Part shown: piece by piece, positions 51,727-63,813 of the stretch
Numbering within the stretch: position 1 is the stretch's first letter
How the letters are laid out: each line of letters begins with the position of its first letter
NCBI RefSeq assembly: GCF_029227915.1
Contig: NC_079881.1
Coordinates: 1,860,001-1,924,000, forward strand
Length of the DNA: 64,000 nucleotides
Reading direction: 5' to 3'
DNA from: Hydractinia symbiolongicarpus
Taxonomy: Eukaryota; Cnidaria; Hydrozoa; Anthoathecata; Hydractiniidae
Program-made: the position numbers and the translations under genes
Notes under the pieces: model-generated
Databases searched by the model: none
What the model saw: only the letters and a program-made list of their open reading frames with translations
Told to the model about the DNA's origin: nothing

Positions 51727-52741
51727 GAGTAAACTCATTTCCCGAACGATTTTTTAAATTATTTTTTCACCACTAAAACGCATGAGACTTGTAGTTTTCA
51801 GAAATGTTTTCATTTTTGATGAGACGCTTAATGAAAGTGGTTTAATTGCCGGCAAACAAAAACCTGCGATTTCCCGTAAATCCCGGGCTTGGCCCGTAAA
51901 GTCGAATGTATACAAAGAAAGTATCCAGGGAGTAAACTCATTTTCCGAACGATTTTTTAAATTATTATTTAACCACTAAAGCCCATGAGACTTGTAGTTT
52001 TTAAAAATGTTTTCATTTTTGATGAGACGCTGAATAAAAGAAGTTTAATCGCCGGGAAACGAAAATCCGCGACTTCCCGTAAATCCCCGACTTGGCCCGT
52101 ATAGTCAAAAGTATACAAAAAAAGTACCCAGGGAGTAAACTCATTTCTCGAACGATTTTTTAAATTATTTTTTCACCACTAAAACGCATGACACCTGTAA
52201 TTTTCAGAAATGTTTTCTTTTTTGATTAGACGCTTAATGAAAGTGGTTTAATCGCCGGCAAACGAAAACCCGCGATTACCCGTAAATCCCGGGCTTGGCC
52301 CGTATAGTCGAATGTATACAAAGAAAGTACCCTGTGAGGAAACTCATTTCCAAAACGATTTTTTAAAGTATCTTTTCACCACTAAAACGCATGAGACTTG
52401 TAGTTTTTAAAAATGTTTTCATTTTTGATGAGACGCTGAATAAAAGAAGTTTAATTGCCGGCAAACGAAAAACCGCCATTTCCCGTAAACCCCGGACTCG
52501 ACCCATATAGTCAAAAGTATACAAAGAAAGTACCCAGGGAGTAAACTCATTTCCAAAACGATTTTTTAAATTATATTTTCACCACTAAAACGCATGAGAC
52601 TTGTAGTTTTCCAAAATGTTTTCATTTTTGATGAGACGCTGAAGAAAAGAAGTTTAACCGCCGGCAAACGAAAACCTGCGATTTCCCGTAAATCCCGGAC
52701 TCGGCCCGTATAGTCAAAAGTATACAAAGAAAGTACCCAGG

Positions 52742-53957
52742 GAGTAAAGGCATTTCCCGAACGATTTTTTAAATTATTTTTTCACCACTAAAACGCATGA
52801 GACCTGTAGTTTTCAGAAATGTTTTCATTTTTGATGAGACGCTTAACGAAAGTGGTTTAATCGCCGGCAAACGAAAACCCGCGATTAATCGTAAATCCCG
52901 GGCTTGGCCCGTATAGTCGAATGTATACAAAGAAAGTACGCTGTGAGTAAACTCATTTCCAAAACTATTTTTAAAGTATCTTTTCACCACTAAAACGCAT
53001 GAGACTTGTAGTTTTTAAAAATGTTTTCATTTTTGATGAGACGCTGAATAAAAGAATTTTAATTGCCGGCAAACGAAAACCCGCCATTTCCCGTAAACCC
53101 CGGTCTCGACCCATATAGTCAAAAGTATACAAAGAAAGTATCCAGGGAGTAAACTCATTTCCAAAACGATTTTTTAAATTATATTTTCACCACTAAAACG
53201 CATGAGACTTGTAGTTTTCAAAAATGTTTTCATTTTTGATAAGACGCTGAATAAAAGAAGTTTAATCGCCGGCAAACGAAAACCTGCGATTTCCCGTAAA
53301 TCCCGAACTCGGCCCGTATAGTCAAAAGTATATAAAGAAAGTACCCAGGGAGTAAACTCATTTCCCGAACGATTTTTTAAATTATTTTTTCACCACTAAA
53401 ACGCATGAGACCTGTAGTTTTCAGAAATGTTTTCATTTTTGATGAGACGCTTAACGAAAGTGGTTTAATCGCCGGCAAACGAAAACCCGCGATTACCCGT
53501 AAATCCCGGGCTTGGCCCGTATAGTCGAATGTATACAAAGAAAGTACGCTGTGAGTAAACTCATTTCCAATACTATTTTTAAAGTATCTTTTCACCACTA
53601 AAACGCATGAGACTTGTAGTTTTTAAAAATGTTTTCATTTTTGATGAGACGCTGAATAAAAGAATTTTAATTGCCGGCAAACGAAAACCCGCCATTTCCC
53701 GTAAACCCCGGTCTCGACCCATATAGTCAAAAGTATACAAAGAAAGTATCCAGGGAGTAAACTCATTTCCAAAACGATTTTTTAAATTATATTTTCACCA
53801 CTAAAACGCATGAGACTTGTAGTTTTCAAAAATGTTTTCATTTTTGATGAGACGCTGAATAAAAGAAGTTTAACCGCCGGCAAACGAAAACCCGCGACTT
53901 CCCATAAATCCCGGACTCGGCCCGTATAGTCAAAAGTGTACAAAGAAAGTACCCAGG
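52742..53957. repeat. Tandem duplication of a 608-bp trimer
   Basis: The copies run 52742-53349 and 53350-53957, each 608 bp because both contain the 1-bp loss in CTATTTTTAAAG. Shared private variants are CTTAACGAAAGTGG, TACGCTGTGAG, AAAAGAATTTTAATTGCC and CCCCGGTCTCGACCC. The second copy has CCAATACTATT where the first has CCAAAACTATT. They are closely matched and probably recent. Confidence 0.82.
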
Positions 53958-54169
53958 GAGTAAACTCATTTCCCGAACGATTTTTTAAATTATTTTTTCA
54001 CCACTAAAACGCATGAGACTTGTAGTTTTCAAAAATGTTTTCATTTTTGATGAGACGCTTAATGAAAGTGGTTTAATCGCCGGCAAACGAAAACCTGCGA
54101 TTTCCCGTAAATCCGGGGCTTGGCCCGTATAGTCGAATGTATACAAAGAAAGTATCCAGGGAGAAAACT

Positions 54170-54780
54170 CATTTCCCGAACGATTTTTTAAAATATTATT
54201 TAACCACTAAAGCCCATGAGACTTGTAGTTTTTAAAAATGTTTTCATTTTTGATGAGACGCTGAATAAAAGAAGTTTAATCGCCGGGAAACGAAAACCCG
54301 CGACTTCCCGTAAATCCCCGACTCGGCCCGTATAGTCAAAAGTATACAAAGAAAGTACCCAGGGAGTAAACTCATTTCCCGAACGATTTTTTAAATTATT
54401 TTTTCACCACTAAAACGCATGAGACTTGTAGTTTTCAGAAATGTTTTCATTTTTGATGAGACGCTTAATGAAAGTGGTTTAATCGCCGGCAAACGAAAAC
54501 CTGCGATTTCCCGTAAATCCGGGGCTTGGCCCGTATAGTCGAATGTATACAAAGAAAGTATCCAGGGAGAAAACTCATTTCCCAAACGATTTTTTAAAAT
54601 ATTATTTAACCACTAAAGCCCATGAGACTTGTAGTTTTTAAAAATGTTTTCATTTTTGATGAGACGCTGAATAAAAGAAGTTTAATCGCCGGGAAACGAA
54701 AACCCGCGACTTCCCGTAAATCCCCGACTCGGCCCGTATAGTCAAAAGTATACAAAGAAAGTACCCAGGGAGTAAACTCA
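54170..54780. repeat. 406-bp pair with the CCGGGAAACG variant
   Basis: GCCGGGAAACG with TAAATCCCCGACTCGG occurs at 54285 and 54691, 406 bp apart, each preceded by a B-like monomer with TAAATCCGGGGCTTGG and GGGAGAAAACTC. An isolated related copy lies near 52055. The GCCGGC palindrome is destroyed in these monomers. Confidence 0.75.
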
Positions 54781-55604
54781 TTTCCCGAACGATTTTTTAA
54801 ATTATTTTTTCACCACTAAAACGCATGAGACCTGTAATTTTCAGAAATGTTTTCATTTTGATGAGACGCTTAATGAAAGTGATTTAATCGCCGGCAAACG
54901 AAAACCCGCGATTACCCGTAAATCCCGGGCTTGGCCCGTATAGTCGAATGTATACAAAGAAAGTACCCTGTGTGTAAACTCATTTCCAAAACGATTTTTT
55001 AAAGTATCTTTTCACCACTAAAACGCATGAGACTTGTAGTTTTTAAAAATGTTTTCATTTTTGATGAGACGCTGAATAAAAGAAGTTTAATCGCCGGCAA
55101 ACGAAAACCTGCCATTTCCCGTAAACCCCGGACTCGGCCCGTATAGTCAAAAGTATACAAAGAAAGTACCCTGTGAGTAAACTCATTTCTAAAACGATTT
55201 TTTAAATTATATTTTCACCACTAAAACGCATGAGACTTGTAGTTTTCAAAAATGTTTTCATTTTTGATGAGACGCTGAATAAAGAAGTTTAATCGCCGGC
55301 AAACGAAAATCCGCGATTTCCCGTAAATCCTGGGCTTGGCCCGTATATTCGAATGTATACAAAGAAAGTATCCAGGGAGTAAACTCGTTTCCCGAACGAT
55401 TTTTTAAATTATTATTTAACCACTAAAGCCAATGAGTCTTGTATTTTTTAAAAATGTTTTCATTTTTGATGAGACGCTGAATAGAAGAAGTTTAATCGCC
55501 GGCAAACGAAAACCCGCGACTTCCCGTAAATCCCCGACTCGTCCCGTATAGTCAAAAGTATACAAAGAAAGTACCCAGGGAGTAAACTCGTTTCCCGAAC
55601 GATT

Positions 55605-56460
55605 TTTAAAATTATTTTTTCACCACTAAAACGCATGAGACCTGTAGTTTTCAGAAATGTTTTCATTTTTGATGAGACGCTTAATGAAAGTGGTTTAATC
55701 GCCGGCAAACGAAAACCCGCGATTACCCGTAAATCCCGGGCTTGGCCCGTATAGTCGAATGTATACAAAGAAAGTACCCTGTGAGTAAACTCATTTCCAA
55801 AACGATTTTTTAAAGTATCTTTTCACCACTAAAACGCATGAGACTTGTAGTTTTCAAAAATGTTTTCATTTTTGATGAGACGCTGAATAAAAGAAGTTTA
55901 ATCGCCGGCAAACGAAACCCGCCATTTCCCGTAAACGCCGGACTCGGCCCGTATAGTCAAAAGTATACAAAGAAAGTACCCTGTGAGTAAATTCGTTTCC
56001 AAAACGATTTTTCAAATTATTATTTCACCACTAAAGCCCATGAGACTTGTAGTTTTTAAAAATGTTTTCATTTTTGATGAGACGCTGAATAAAAGAAGTT
56101 TAATCGCCGGCAAACGAAAACCCGCAACTTCCCGTAAATCCCGGACTCGGCCCGTATAGTCAAAAGTGTACAAAGAAAGTACCCAGGGAGTAAACTCATT
56201 TCCCGAACGATTTTGTAAATTATTTTTTCACCACTAAAACGCATGAGACTTGTAGTTTTCAGAAATGTTTTCATTTTTGATAAGACGCTTAATGAAAGTG
56301 GTTTAATCGCCGGCAAACGAAAATCCGCGATTTCCCGTAAATCCCGGGCTTGGCCCGTATAGTCGAATGTATGCAAAGAAAGTATCCAGGGAGTAAACTC
56401 ATTTCCCGAACGATTTTTTAAATTATTATTTAACCACTAAAGCCCATGAGACTTGTAGTT
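55605..56460. repeat. Distal copy of the 8.75-9.6 kb segment
   Basis: The partner of about 8750-9605. Private differences include AAATTCGTTTCC, TTTTTCAAATT and CCGCGATTTCCC where the other has CCGTGATTTCCC. Downstream they part: this copy runs into a TTGCCGGC and CCCGCCATTT monomer and then the first 41-bp remnant, whereas the other runs into a GCCGCC monomer. Some of the variants (GATAAGACGC, AAAATCCG, GTATGCAAAG) recur at about 57.3 and 60.3 kb. Confidence 0.8.
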
Positions 56461-56593
56461 TTCAAAAATGTTTTCATTTTTGATGAGACGCTGAATAAAA
56501 GAAGTTTAATTGCCGGCAAACGAAAACCCGCCATTTCCCGTAAACCCCGGACTCGGCCCATATAGTCAAAAGTATACAAAGAAAGTACCCAGG

Positions 56594-56634
56594 GAGTAAA
56601 CTCATTTCCCATGTATACAAAGAAAGTACCCTGT
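56594..56634. repeat. 41-bp monomer remnant (first of three)
   Basis: The sequence runs GAGTAAACTCATTTCCC directly into ATGTATACAAAG, skipping about 162 bases of the monomer, so successive GAGTAAAC landmarks are only 41 bp apart. The breakpoint is 56610/56611. Identical junctions occur at 58275/58276 and 61235/61236. No obvious microhomology is seen at the join. Confidence 0.88.
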
Positions 56635-56883
56635 GAGTAAACTCATTTCCAAAACGATTTTTTAAATTACTTTTTCACCACTAAAACGCATGAGACTTGT
56701 AGTTTTCAAAAATGTTTTCATTTTTGATGAGACGCTGAATAAAAGAAGTTTAATCGCCGGCAAACGAAAACCCGCCATTTCCCGTAAACCCCGGACTCGG
56801 ACCGTATAGTCAAAAGTATACAAAGAAAGTACCAAGGGAGTAAACTCATTTCCCGAACGATTTTTTATATTATTTTTTCACCA

Positions 56884-57660
56884 CCAAAACGCATGAGACT
56901 TGTATTTTTCAAAAATGTTTTCATTTTTGATGGGACGCTGATTAAAAGAAGTTTAATCGCCGGCATACGAAAACCCGCGATTTCCCGTAAATCCCGGACT
57001 GGGCCCGTATAGTCAAAAGTATACAAATGAGGTACCCAAGGAATAAACTCATCTCCAAAACGATTTTTTAAAGTATCTTTTCACCACTAAAGCCAATGAG
57101 ACTTGTAGTTTTTGAAAATGTTTTCATTTTTGATGAGACGCTGAATAAAAGAAGTTTAATCGCCGGCAAACGAAAACCCGCGACTTCCCGTAAATCCCCG
57201 ACTCGGCCCGTATAGTCAAAAGTATACAAAGAAAGTACCCAGGGAGTAAACTCATTTCTCGAACGATTTTTTAAATTATTTTTTCACCACTAAAACGCAT
57301 GAGACTTGTTGTTTTCAGAAATGTTTTCATTTTTGATAAGACGCTTAATGAAAGTGGTTTAATCGCCGGCAAACGAAAATCCGCGATTTCCCGTAAATCC
57401 CGGGCTTGGCCCGTATAGTCGAATGTATGCAAAGAAAGTATCCAGGGAGTAAACTCATTTCCCGAACGATTTTTTAAATTATTTTTTCACCACCAAAACG
57501 CATGAGACTTGTAGTTTTCAAAAATGTTTTCATTTTTGATGGGACGCTGATTAAAAGAAGTTTAATCGCCGGCATACGAAAACCCGCGATTTCCCGTAAA
57601 TCCCGGACTGGGCCCGTATAGTCAAAAGTATACAAATGAGGTACCCAAGGAATAAACTCA
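56884..57660. repeat. 609-bp trimer pair with GATGGGACGCTGATTAAAAG
   Basis: GATGGGACGCTGATT with CGGCATACG, GACTGGGCCCG and ACAAATGAGGTACCCAAGGAAT occurs around 56932 and 57541 (609 bp apart), and again at 60501 through the 2960-bp duplication. The set of linked substitutions is long for one monomer, so this is a distinct, older diverged monomer subtype that has been re-amplified. Confidence 0.78.
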
Positions 57661-58258
57661 TCTCCAAAACGATTTTTTAAAGTATCTTTTCACCACTAAA
57701 GCCAATGAGACTTGTAGTTTTTGAAAATGTTTTCATTTTTGATGAGACGCTGAATAAAAGAAGTTTAATCGCCGGCAAACGAAAACCCGCGACTTCCCGT
57801 AAATCCCCGACTCGTCCCGTATAGTCAAAAGTATACAAAGAAAGTACCCAGGGAGTAAACTCATTTCCCGAACGATTTTTTAAATTATTTTTTTACCACT
57901 AAAACGCATGAGACCTGTAGTTTTTAGAAATGTTTTCATTTTTGATGAGACGCTTAATGAAAGTGGTTTAATCGCCGGCAAACGAAAACCCGCGATTACC
58001 CGTAAATCCCGGGCTTGGCCCGTATAGTCGAATGTATACAAAGAAAGTACCCTGTGAGTAAACTCATTTCCAAATCTATTTTTTAAAGTATCTTTTCACC
58101 ACTAAAACGCATGAGACTTGTAGTTTTCAAAAATGTTTTCATTTTTTATGAGACGCTGAATAAAAGAAGTTTAATTGCGGGCAAACGAAAACCCGCCATT
58201 TACCGTAAACCCCGGACTCAGCCCATACAGTCAAAAGTATACAAAGAAAGTACCCAGG

Positions 58259-58299
58259 GAGTAAACTCATTTCCCATGTATACAAAGAAAGTACCCTGT
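58259..58299. repeat. 41-bp monomer remnant (second)
   Basis: The same TTCCC-ATGTATAC junction as at 56594, 1665 bp after it (8 monomers plus 41 bp). An identical breakpoint means this is a copied descendant, not an independent deletion. It shifts the 203-bp phase of everything downstream. Confidence 0.88.
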
Positions 58300-60130
58300 G
58301 AGTAAACTCATTTCCAAAACGATTTTTTAAATTATTTTTTCACCACTAAAACGCATGAGACTTGTAGTTTTCAAAAATGTTTTCATTTTTGATGAGACGT
58401 TGATTAAAAGAAGTTTAATCGCCGGCAAACGAAAACCCACCATTTCCCGTAAACCCCAGACTCGGCCCGTATAGTCAAAAGTATACAAAGAAAGTACCCT
58501 GTGAGTAAACTCATTTCCAAAACGATTTTTTAAATTATATTTTCACCACTAAAACGGATGAGACTTGTAGTTTTCAAAAATGTTTTCATTTTTGATGAGA
58601 CGCTGAATAAAAGAAGTTTAATCGCCGGCAAACGAAAACCCGCCATTTCCCGTAAACCCCGGACTCCGCCCGTATAGTCAAAAGTATACAAAGAAAGTAC
58701 CCTGTGAGTAAACTCGTTTCCAAAACGATTTTTTAAATTATTATTTCACCACTAAAGCCCATGAGACTTGTAGTTTTTAAAAATGTTTTCATTTTTGATG
58801 AGACGCTGAATAAAAGAAGTTTAATCGCCGGCAAACGAAAACCTGCAACTTCCCGGAAATCCCGGACTCGGCCCGTATAGTCAAAAGTGTACAAAGAAAG
58901 TACCCAGGAAGTAAACTCATTTCCCGAACGATTTTTTAAATTATTTTTTCACCACTAAAACGCATGAGACTTGTAGTTTTCAGAAATGTTTTCATTTTTG
59001 ATGAGACGCTTAATGAAAGAGGTTTAATCGCCGGCATACGAAAACCTGCGATTTCCCGTAAATCCCGGGTTTGGCCCGTATAGTCGAATGTATACAAAGA
59101 AAGTACCCTGTGAGTAAACTCATTTCCAAAACGATTTTTTAAAGTATCTTTTCACCACTAAAGCCAATGAGACTTGTAGTTTTTGAAAATGTTTTCATTT
59201 TTGATGAGACGCTGAATAAAAGAAGTTTAATCGCCGGCAAACGAAAACCCGCGACTTCCCGTAAATCCCCGACTCGGCCCGTATAGTCAAAAGTATACAA
59301 AGAAAGTACCCAGGGAGTAAACTCATTTCCCGAACGATTTTTTAAATTATTTTTTCACCACTAAAACGCATGAGACCTGTAGTTTTCAGAAATGTTTTCA
59401 TTTTTGATGAGACGCTTAATGAAAGTGGTTTAATTGCCGGCAAACGAAAACCCGCCATTTCGCGTAAACCCCGGACTCGGCCCATATAGTCAAAAGTATA
59501 CAAAGAAAGTACCCAGGGAGTAAACTCGTTTCCAAAACGATTTTTTAAATTATTATTTAATTATTTATTCATGTATACAAAGAAAGTACCCTGTGAGTAA
59601 ACTCATTTCCAAAACGATTTTTTAAATTATTTTTTCACCACTAAAACGCATGAGACTTGTAGTTTTCAAAAATGTTTTCATTTTTGATGAGACGTTGATT
59701 AAAAGAAGTTTAATCGCCGGCAAACGAAAACCCACCATTTCCCGTAAACCCCAGACTCGGCCCGTATAGTCAAAAGTATACAAAGAAAGTACCCTGTGAG
59801 TAAACTCATTTCCAAAACGATTTTTTAAATTATATTTTCACCACTAAAACGCATGAGACTTGTAGTTTTCAAAAATGTTTTCATTTTTGATGAGACGCTG
59901 AATAAAAGAAGTTTAATCGCCGGCAAACGAAAACCCGCCATTTCCCGTAAACCCCGGACTCCGCCCGTATAGTCAAAAGTATACAAAGAAAGTACCCTGT
60001 GAGTAAACTCGTTTCCAAAACGATTTTTTAAATTATTATTTCACCACTAAAGCCCATGAGACTTGTAGTTTTTAAAAATGTTTTCATTTTTGATGAGACG
60101 CTGAATAAAAGAAGTTTAATCGCCGGCAAA
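58276..60130. repeat. Nested 1295-bp step within the 2960-bp unit
   Basis: Sequence after the 41-bp remnant (from 58276) is repeated after the 77-bp remnant (from 59571): CCCACCATTTCCC with CCCCAGACTCGG at 58436 and 59731, GACGTTGATTAAAAG, and GGACTCCGCCCG. The step is six monomers plus 77 bp. In this copy the match ends near 60.13 kb, where CCCGCGACTT replaces CCTGCAACTT. Unit steps therefore alternate 1665, 1295, 1665, 1295 bp. Confidence 0.8.
59518..59594. repeat. 77-bp monomer remnant with 10 bp of novel sequence (first)
   Basis: GAGTAAACTCG to ATTATTTAA is normal monomer, then TTATTTATTC at 59561-59570 matches nothing at that place in other monomers, then ATGTATACAAAG resumes. The landmark spacing is 77 bp. 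The 10 bases may be filler or slippage of the neighbouring TTATTTAA. The right-hand breakpoint, ATGTATAC, is the same as in the 41-bp remnants. Confidence 0.87.
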
Positions 60131-61218
60131 CGAAAACCCGCGACTTCCCGTAAATCCCCGACTCGGCCCGTATAGTCAAAAGTATACAAAGAAAGTAGCC
60201 AGGGAGTAAACTCATTTCTCGAACGATTTTTTAAATTATTTTTTCACCACTAAAACGCATGAGACTTGTAGTTTTCAGAAATGTTTTCATTTTTGATAAG
60301 ACGCTTAATGAAAGTGGTTTAATCGCCGGCAAACGAAAATCCGCGATTTCCCGTAAATCCCGGGCTTGGCCCGTATAGTCGAATGTATGCAAAGAAAGTA
60401 TCCAGGGAGTAAACTCATTTCCCGAACGATTTTTTAAATTATTTTTTCACCACCAAAACGCATGAGACTTGTAGTTTTCAAAAATGTTTTCATTTTTGAT
60501 GGGACGCTGATTAAAAGAAGTTTAATCGCCGGCATACGAAAACCCGCGATTTCCCGTAAATCCCGGACTGGGCCCGTATAGTCAAAAGTATACAAATGAG
60601 GTACCCAAGGAATAAACTCATCTCCAAAACGATTTTTTAAAGTATCTTTTCACCACTAAAGCCAATGAGACTTATAGTTTTTGAAAATGTTTTCATTTTT
60701 GATGAGACGCTGAATAAAAGAAGTTTAATCGCCGGCAAACGAAAACCCGCGACTTCCCGTAAATCCCCGACTCGTCCCGTATAGTCAAAAGTATACAAAG
60801 AAAGTACCCAGGGAGTAAACTCATTTCCCGAACGATTTTTTAAATTATTTTTTTACCACTAAAACGCATGAGACCTGTAGTTTTTAGAAATGTTTTCATT
60901 TTTGATGAGACGCTTAATGAAAGTGGTTTAATCGCCGGCAAACGAAAACCCGCGATTACCCGTAAATCCCGGGCTTGGCCCGTATAGTCGAATGTATACA
61001 AAGAAAGTACCCTGTGAGTAAACTCATTTCCAAATCTATTTTTTAAAGTATCTTTTCACCACTAAAACGCATGAGACTTGTAGTTTTCAAAAATGTTTTC
61101 ATTTTTTATGAGACGCTGAATAAAAGAAGTTTAATTGCGGGCAAACGAAAACCCGCCATTTACCGTAAACCCCGGACTCAGCCCATATAGTCAAAAGTAT
61201 ACAAAGAAAGTACCCAGG

Positions 61219-61259
61219 GAGTAAACTCATTTCCCATGTATACAAAGAAAGTACCCTGT
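61219..61259. repeat. 41-bp monomer remnant (third)
   Basis: It lies exactly 2960 bp after the second 41-bp remnant and has the same junction. Its position confirms that the 2960-bp segment was duplicated after the deletion arose. Confidence 0.88.
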
Positions 61260-61659
61260 GAGTAAACTCATTTCCAAAACGATTTTTTAAATTATTTTTT
61301 CACCACTAAAACGCATGAGACTTGTAGTTTTCAAAAATGTTTTCATTTTTGATGAGACGTTGATTAAAAGAAGTTTAATCGCCGGCAAACGAAAACCCAC
61401 CATTTCCCGTAAACCCCAGACTCGGCCCGTATAGTCAAAAGTATACAAAGAAAGTACCCTGTGAGTAAACTCATTTCCAAAACGATTTTTTAAATTATAT
61501 TTTCACCACTAAAACGGATGAGACTTGTAGTTTTCAAAAATGTTTTCATTTTTGATGAGACGCTGAATAAAAGAAGTTTAATCGCCGGCAAACGAAAACC
61601 CGCCATTTCCCGTAAACCCCGGACTCCGCCCGTATAGTCAAAAGTATACAAAGAAAGTA

Positions 61660-63813
61660 CCCTGTGAGTAAACTCGTTTCCAAAACGATTTTTTAAATTA
61701 TTATTTCACCACTAAAGCCCATGAGACTTGTAGTTTTTAAAAATGTTTTCATTTTTGATGAGACGCTGAATAAAAGAAGTTTAATCGCCGGCAAACGAAA
61801 ACCTGCAACTTCCCGGAAATCCCGGACTCGGCCCGTATAGTCAAAAGTGTACAAAGAAAGTACCCAGGAAGTAAACTCATTTCCCGAACGATTTTTTAAA
61901 TTATTTTTTCACCACTAAAACGCATGAGACTTGTAGTTTTCAGAAATGTTTTCATTTTTGATGAGACGCTTAATGAAAGAGGTTTAATCGCCTGCATACG
62001 AAAACCTGCGATTTCCCGTAAATCCCGGGTTTGGCCCGTATAGTCGAATGTATACAAAGAAAGTACCCTGTGAGTAAACTCATTTCCAAAACGATTTTTT
62101 AAAGTATCTTTTCACCACTAAAGCCAATGAGACTTGTAGTTTTTGAAAATGTTTTCATTTTTGATGAGACGCTGAATAAAAGAAGTTTAATCGCCGGCAA
62201 ACGAAAACCCGCGACTTCCCGTAAATCCCCGACTCGGCCCGTATAGTCAAAAGTATACAAAGAAAGTACCCAGGGAGTAAACTCATTTCCCGAACGATTT
62301 TTTAAATTATTTTTTCACCACTAAAACGCATGAGACCTGTAGTTTTCAGAAATGTTTTCATTTTTGATGAGACGCTTAATGAAAGTGGTTTAATTGCCGG
62401 CAAACGAAAACCCGCCATTTCGCGTAAACCCCGGACTCGGCCCATATAGTCAAAAGTATACAAAGAAAGTACCCAGGGAGTAAACTCGTTTCCAAAACGA
62501 TTTTTTAAATTATTATTTAATTATTTATTCATGTATACAAAGAAAGTACCCTGTGAGTAAACTCATTTCCAAAACGATTTTTTAAATTATTTTTTCACCA
62601 CTAAAACGCATGAGACTTGTAGTTTTCAAAAATGTTTTCATTTTTGATGAGACGTTGATTAAAAGAAGTTTAATCGCCGGCAAACGAAAACCCACCATTT
62701 CCCGTAAACCCCAGACTCGGCCCGTATAGTCAAAAGTATACAAAGAAAGTACCCTGTGAGTAAACTCATTTCCAAAACGATTTTTTAAATTATATTTTCA
62801 CCACTAAAACGCATGAGACTTGTAGTTTTCAAAAATGTTTTCATTTTTGATGAGACGCTGAATAAAAGAAGTTTAATCGCCGGCAAACGAAAACCCGCCA
62901 TTTCCCGTAAACCCCGGACTCCGCCCGTATAGTCAAAAGTATACAAAGAAAGTACCCTGTGAGTAAACTCGTTTCCAAAACGATTTTTTAAATTATTATT
63001 TCACCACTAAAGCCCATGAGACTTGTAGTTTTTAAAAATGTTTTCATTTTTGATGAGACGCTGAATAAAAGAAGTTTAATCGCCGGCAAACGAAAACCTG
63101 CAACTTCCCGGAAATCCCGGACTCGGCCCGTATAGGCAAAAGTGTACAAAGAAAGTACCCAGGAAGTAAACTCATTTCCCGAACGATTTTTTAAATTATT
63201 TTTTCACCACTAAAACGCATGAGACTTGTAGTTTTCAGAAATGTTTTCATTTTTGATGAGACGCTTAATGAAAGAGGTTTAATCGCCGGCATACGAAAAC
63301 CTGCGATTTCCCGTAAATCCCGGGTTTGGCCCGTATAGTCGAATGTATACAAAAAAAGTACCCTGTGAGTAAACTCATTTCCAAAACGATTTTTTAAAGT
63401 ATCTTTTCACCACTAAAGCCAATGAGACTTGTAGTTTTTGAAAATGTTTTCATTTTTGATGAGACGCTGAATAAAAGAAGTTTAATCGCCGGCAAACGAA
63501 AACCCGCGACTTCCCGTAAATCCCCGACTCGGCCCGTATAGTCAAAAGTATACAAAGAAAGTACCCAGGGAGTAAACTCATTTCCCGAACGATTTTTTAA
63601 ATTATTTTTTCACCACTAAAACGCATGAGACCTGTAGTTTTCAGAAATGTTTTCATTTTTGATGAGACGCTTAATGAAAGTGGTTTAATTGCCGGCAAAC
63701 GAAAACCCGCCATTTCGCGTAAACCCCGGACTCGGCCCATATAGTCAAAAGTATACAAAGAAAGTACCCAGGGAGTAAACTCGTTTCCAAAACGATTTTT
63801 TAAATTATTATTT
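61660..63813. repeat. 1295-bp step, longer version in the second 2960-bp unit
   Basis: Here the 1295-bp offset holds further than in the first unit: CCTGCAACTTCCCGG at 61801 and 63096, GAAAGAGGTTTAATCG, GCCAATGAG with TTTTTGAAAATG, and TTTCGCGTAAACC. It ends at 63813, exactly where the 62478 copy enters its novel TTATTTATTC. Beyond 63814 the monomer is ordinary A-type, running to the end of the window. Confidence 0.8.
62478..62554. repeat. 77-bp monomer remnant with novel 10 bp (second)
   Basis: Exactly 2960 bp after the first 77-bp remnant, with the same TTATTTATTC insert before ATGTATAC. The equivalent place in the next 1295-bp step (63773 onward) is an ordinary monomer whose sequence departs from this one precisely at the breakpoint, after ATTATTT. 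Confidence 0.87.

Larger units (their letters stand above)
57244..63163. repeat. Tandem duplication of a 2960-bp composite unit
   Basis: The copies run 57244-60203 and 60204-63163. Each unit is 14 full monomers plus a 41-bp and a 77-bp remnant (2842 + 118). Anchors at exactly 2960 bp include GATGGGACGCTGATT (57541 and 60501), AAAACGGATGAG, CCTGCAACTTCCCGG (58841 and 61801) and both remnant types. I noticed only scattered single-base differences (57310/60270, 57714/60674, 58228/61188), so identity appears very high except in the last monomer. This looks like the most recently amplified part of the window. Confidence 0.88.

Noticed and set aside
59518-59594. Transposon insertion at the phase-breaking junctions near 56.6-62.5 kb.
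   Set aside because: No terminal repeats, target-site duplication or inserted body. The junctions are deletions within the monomer, with at most 10 extra bases.
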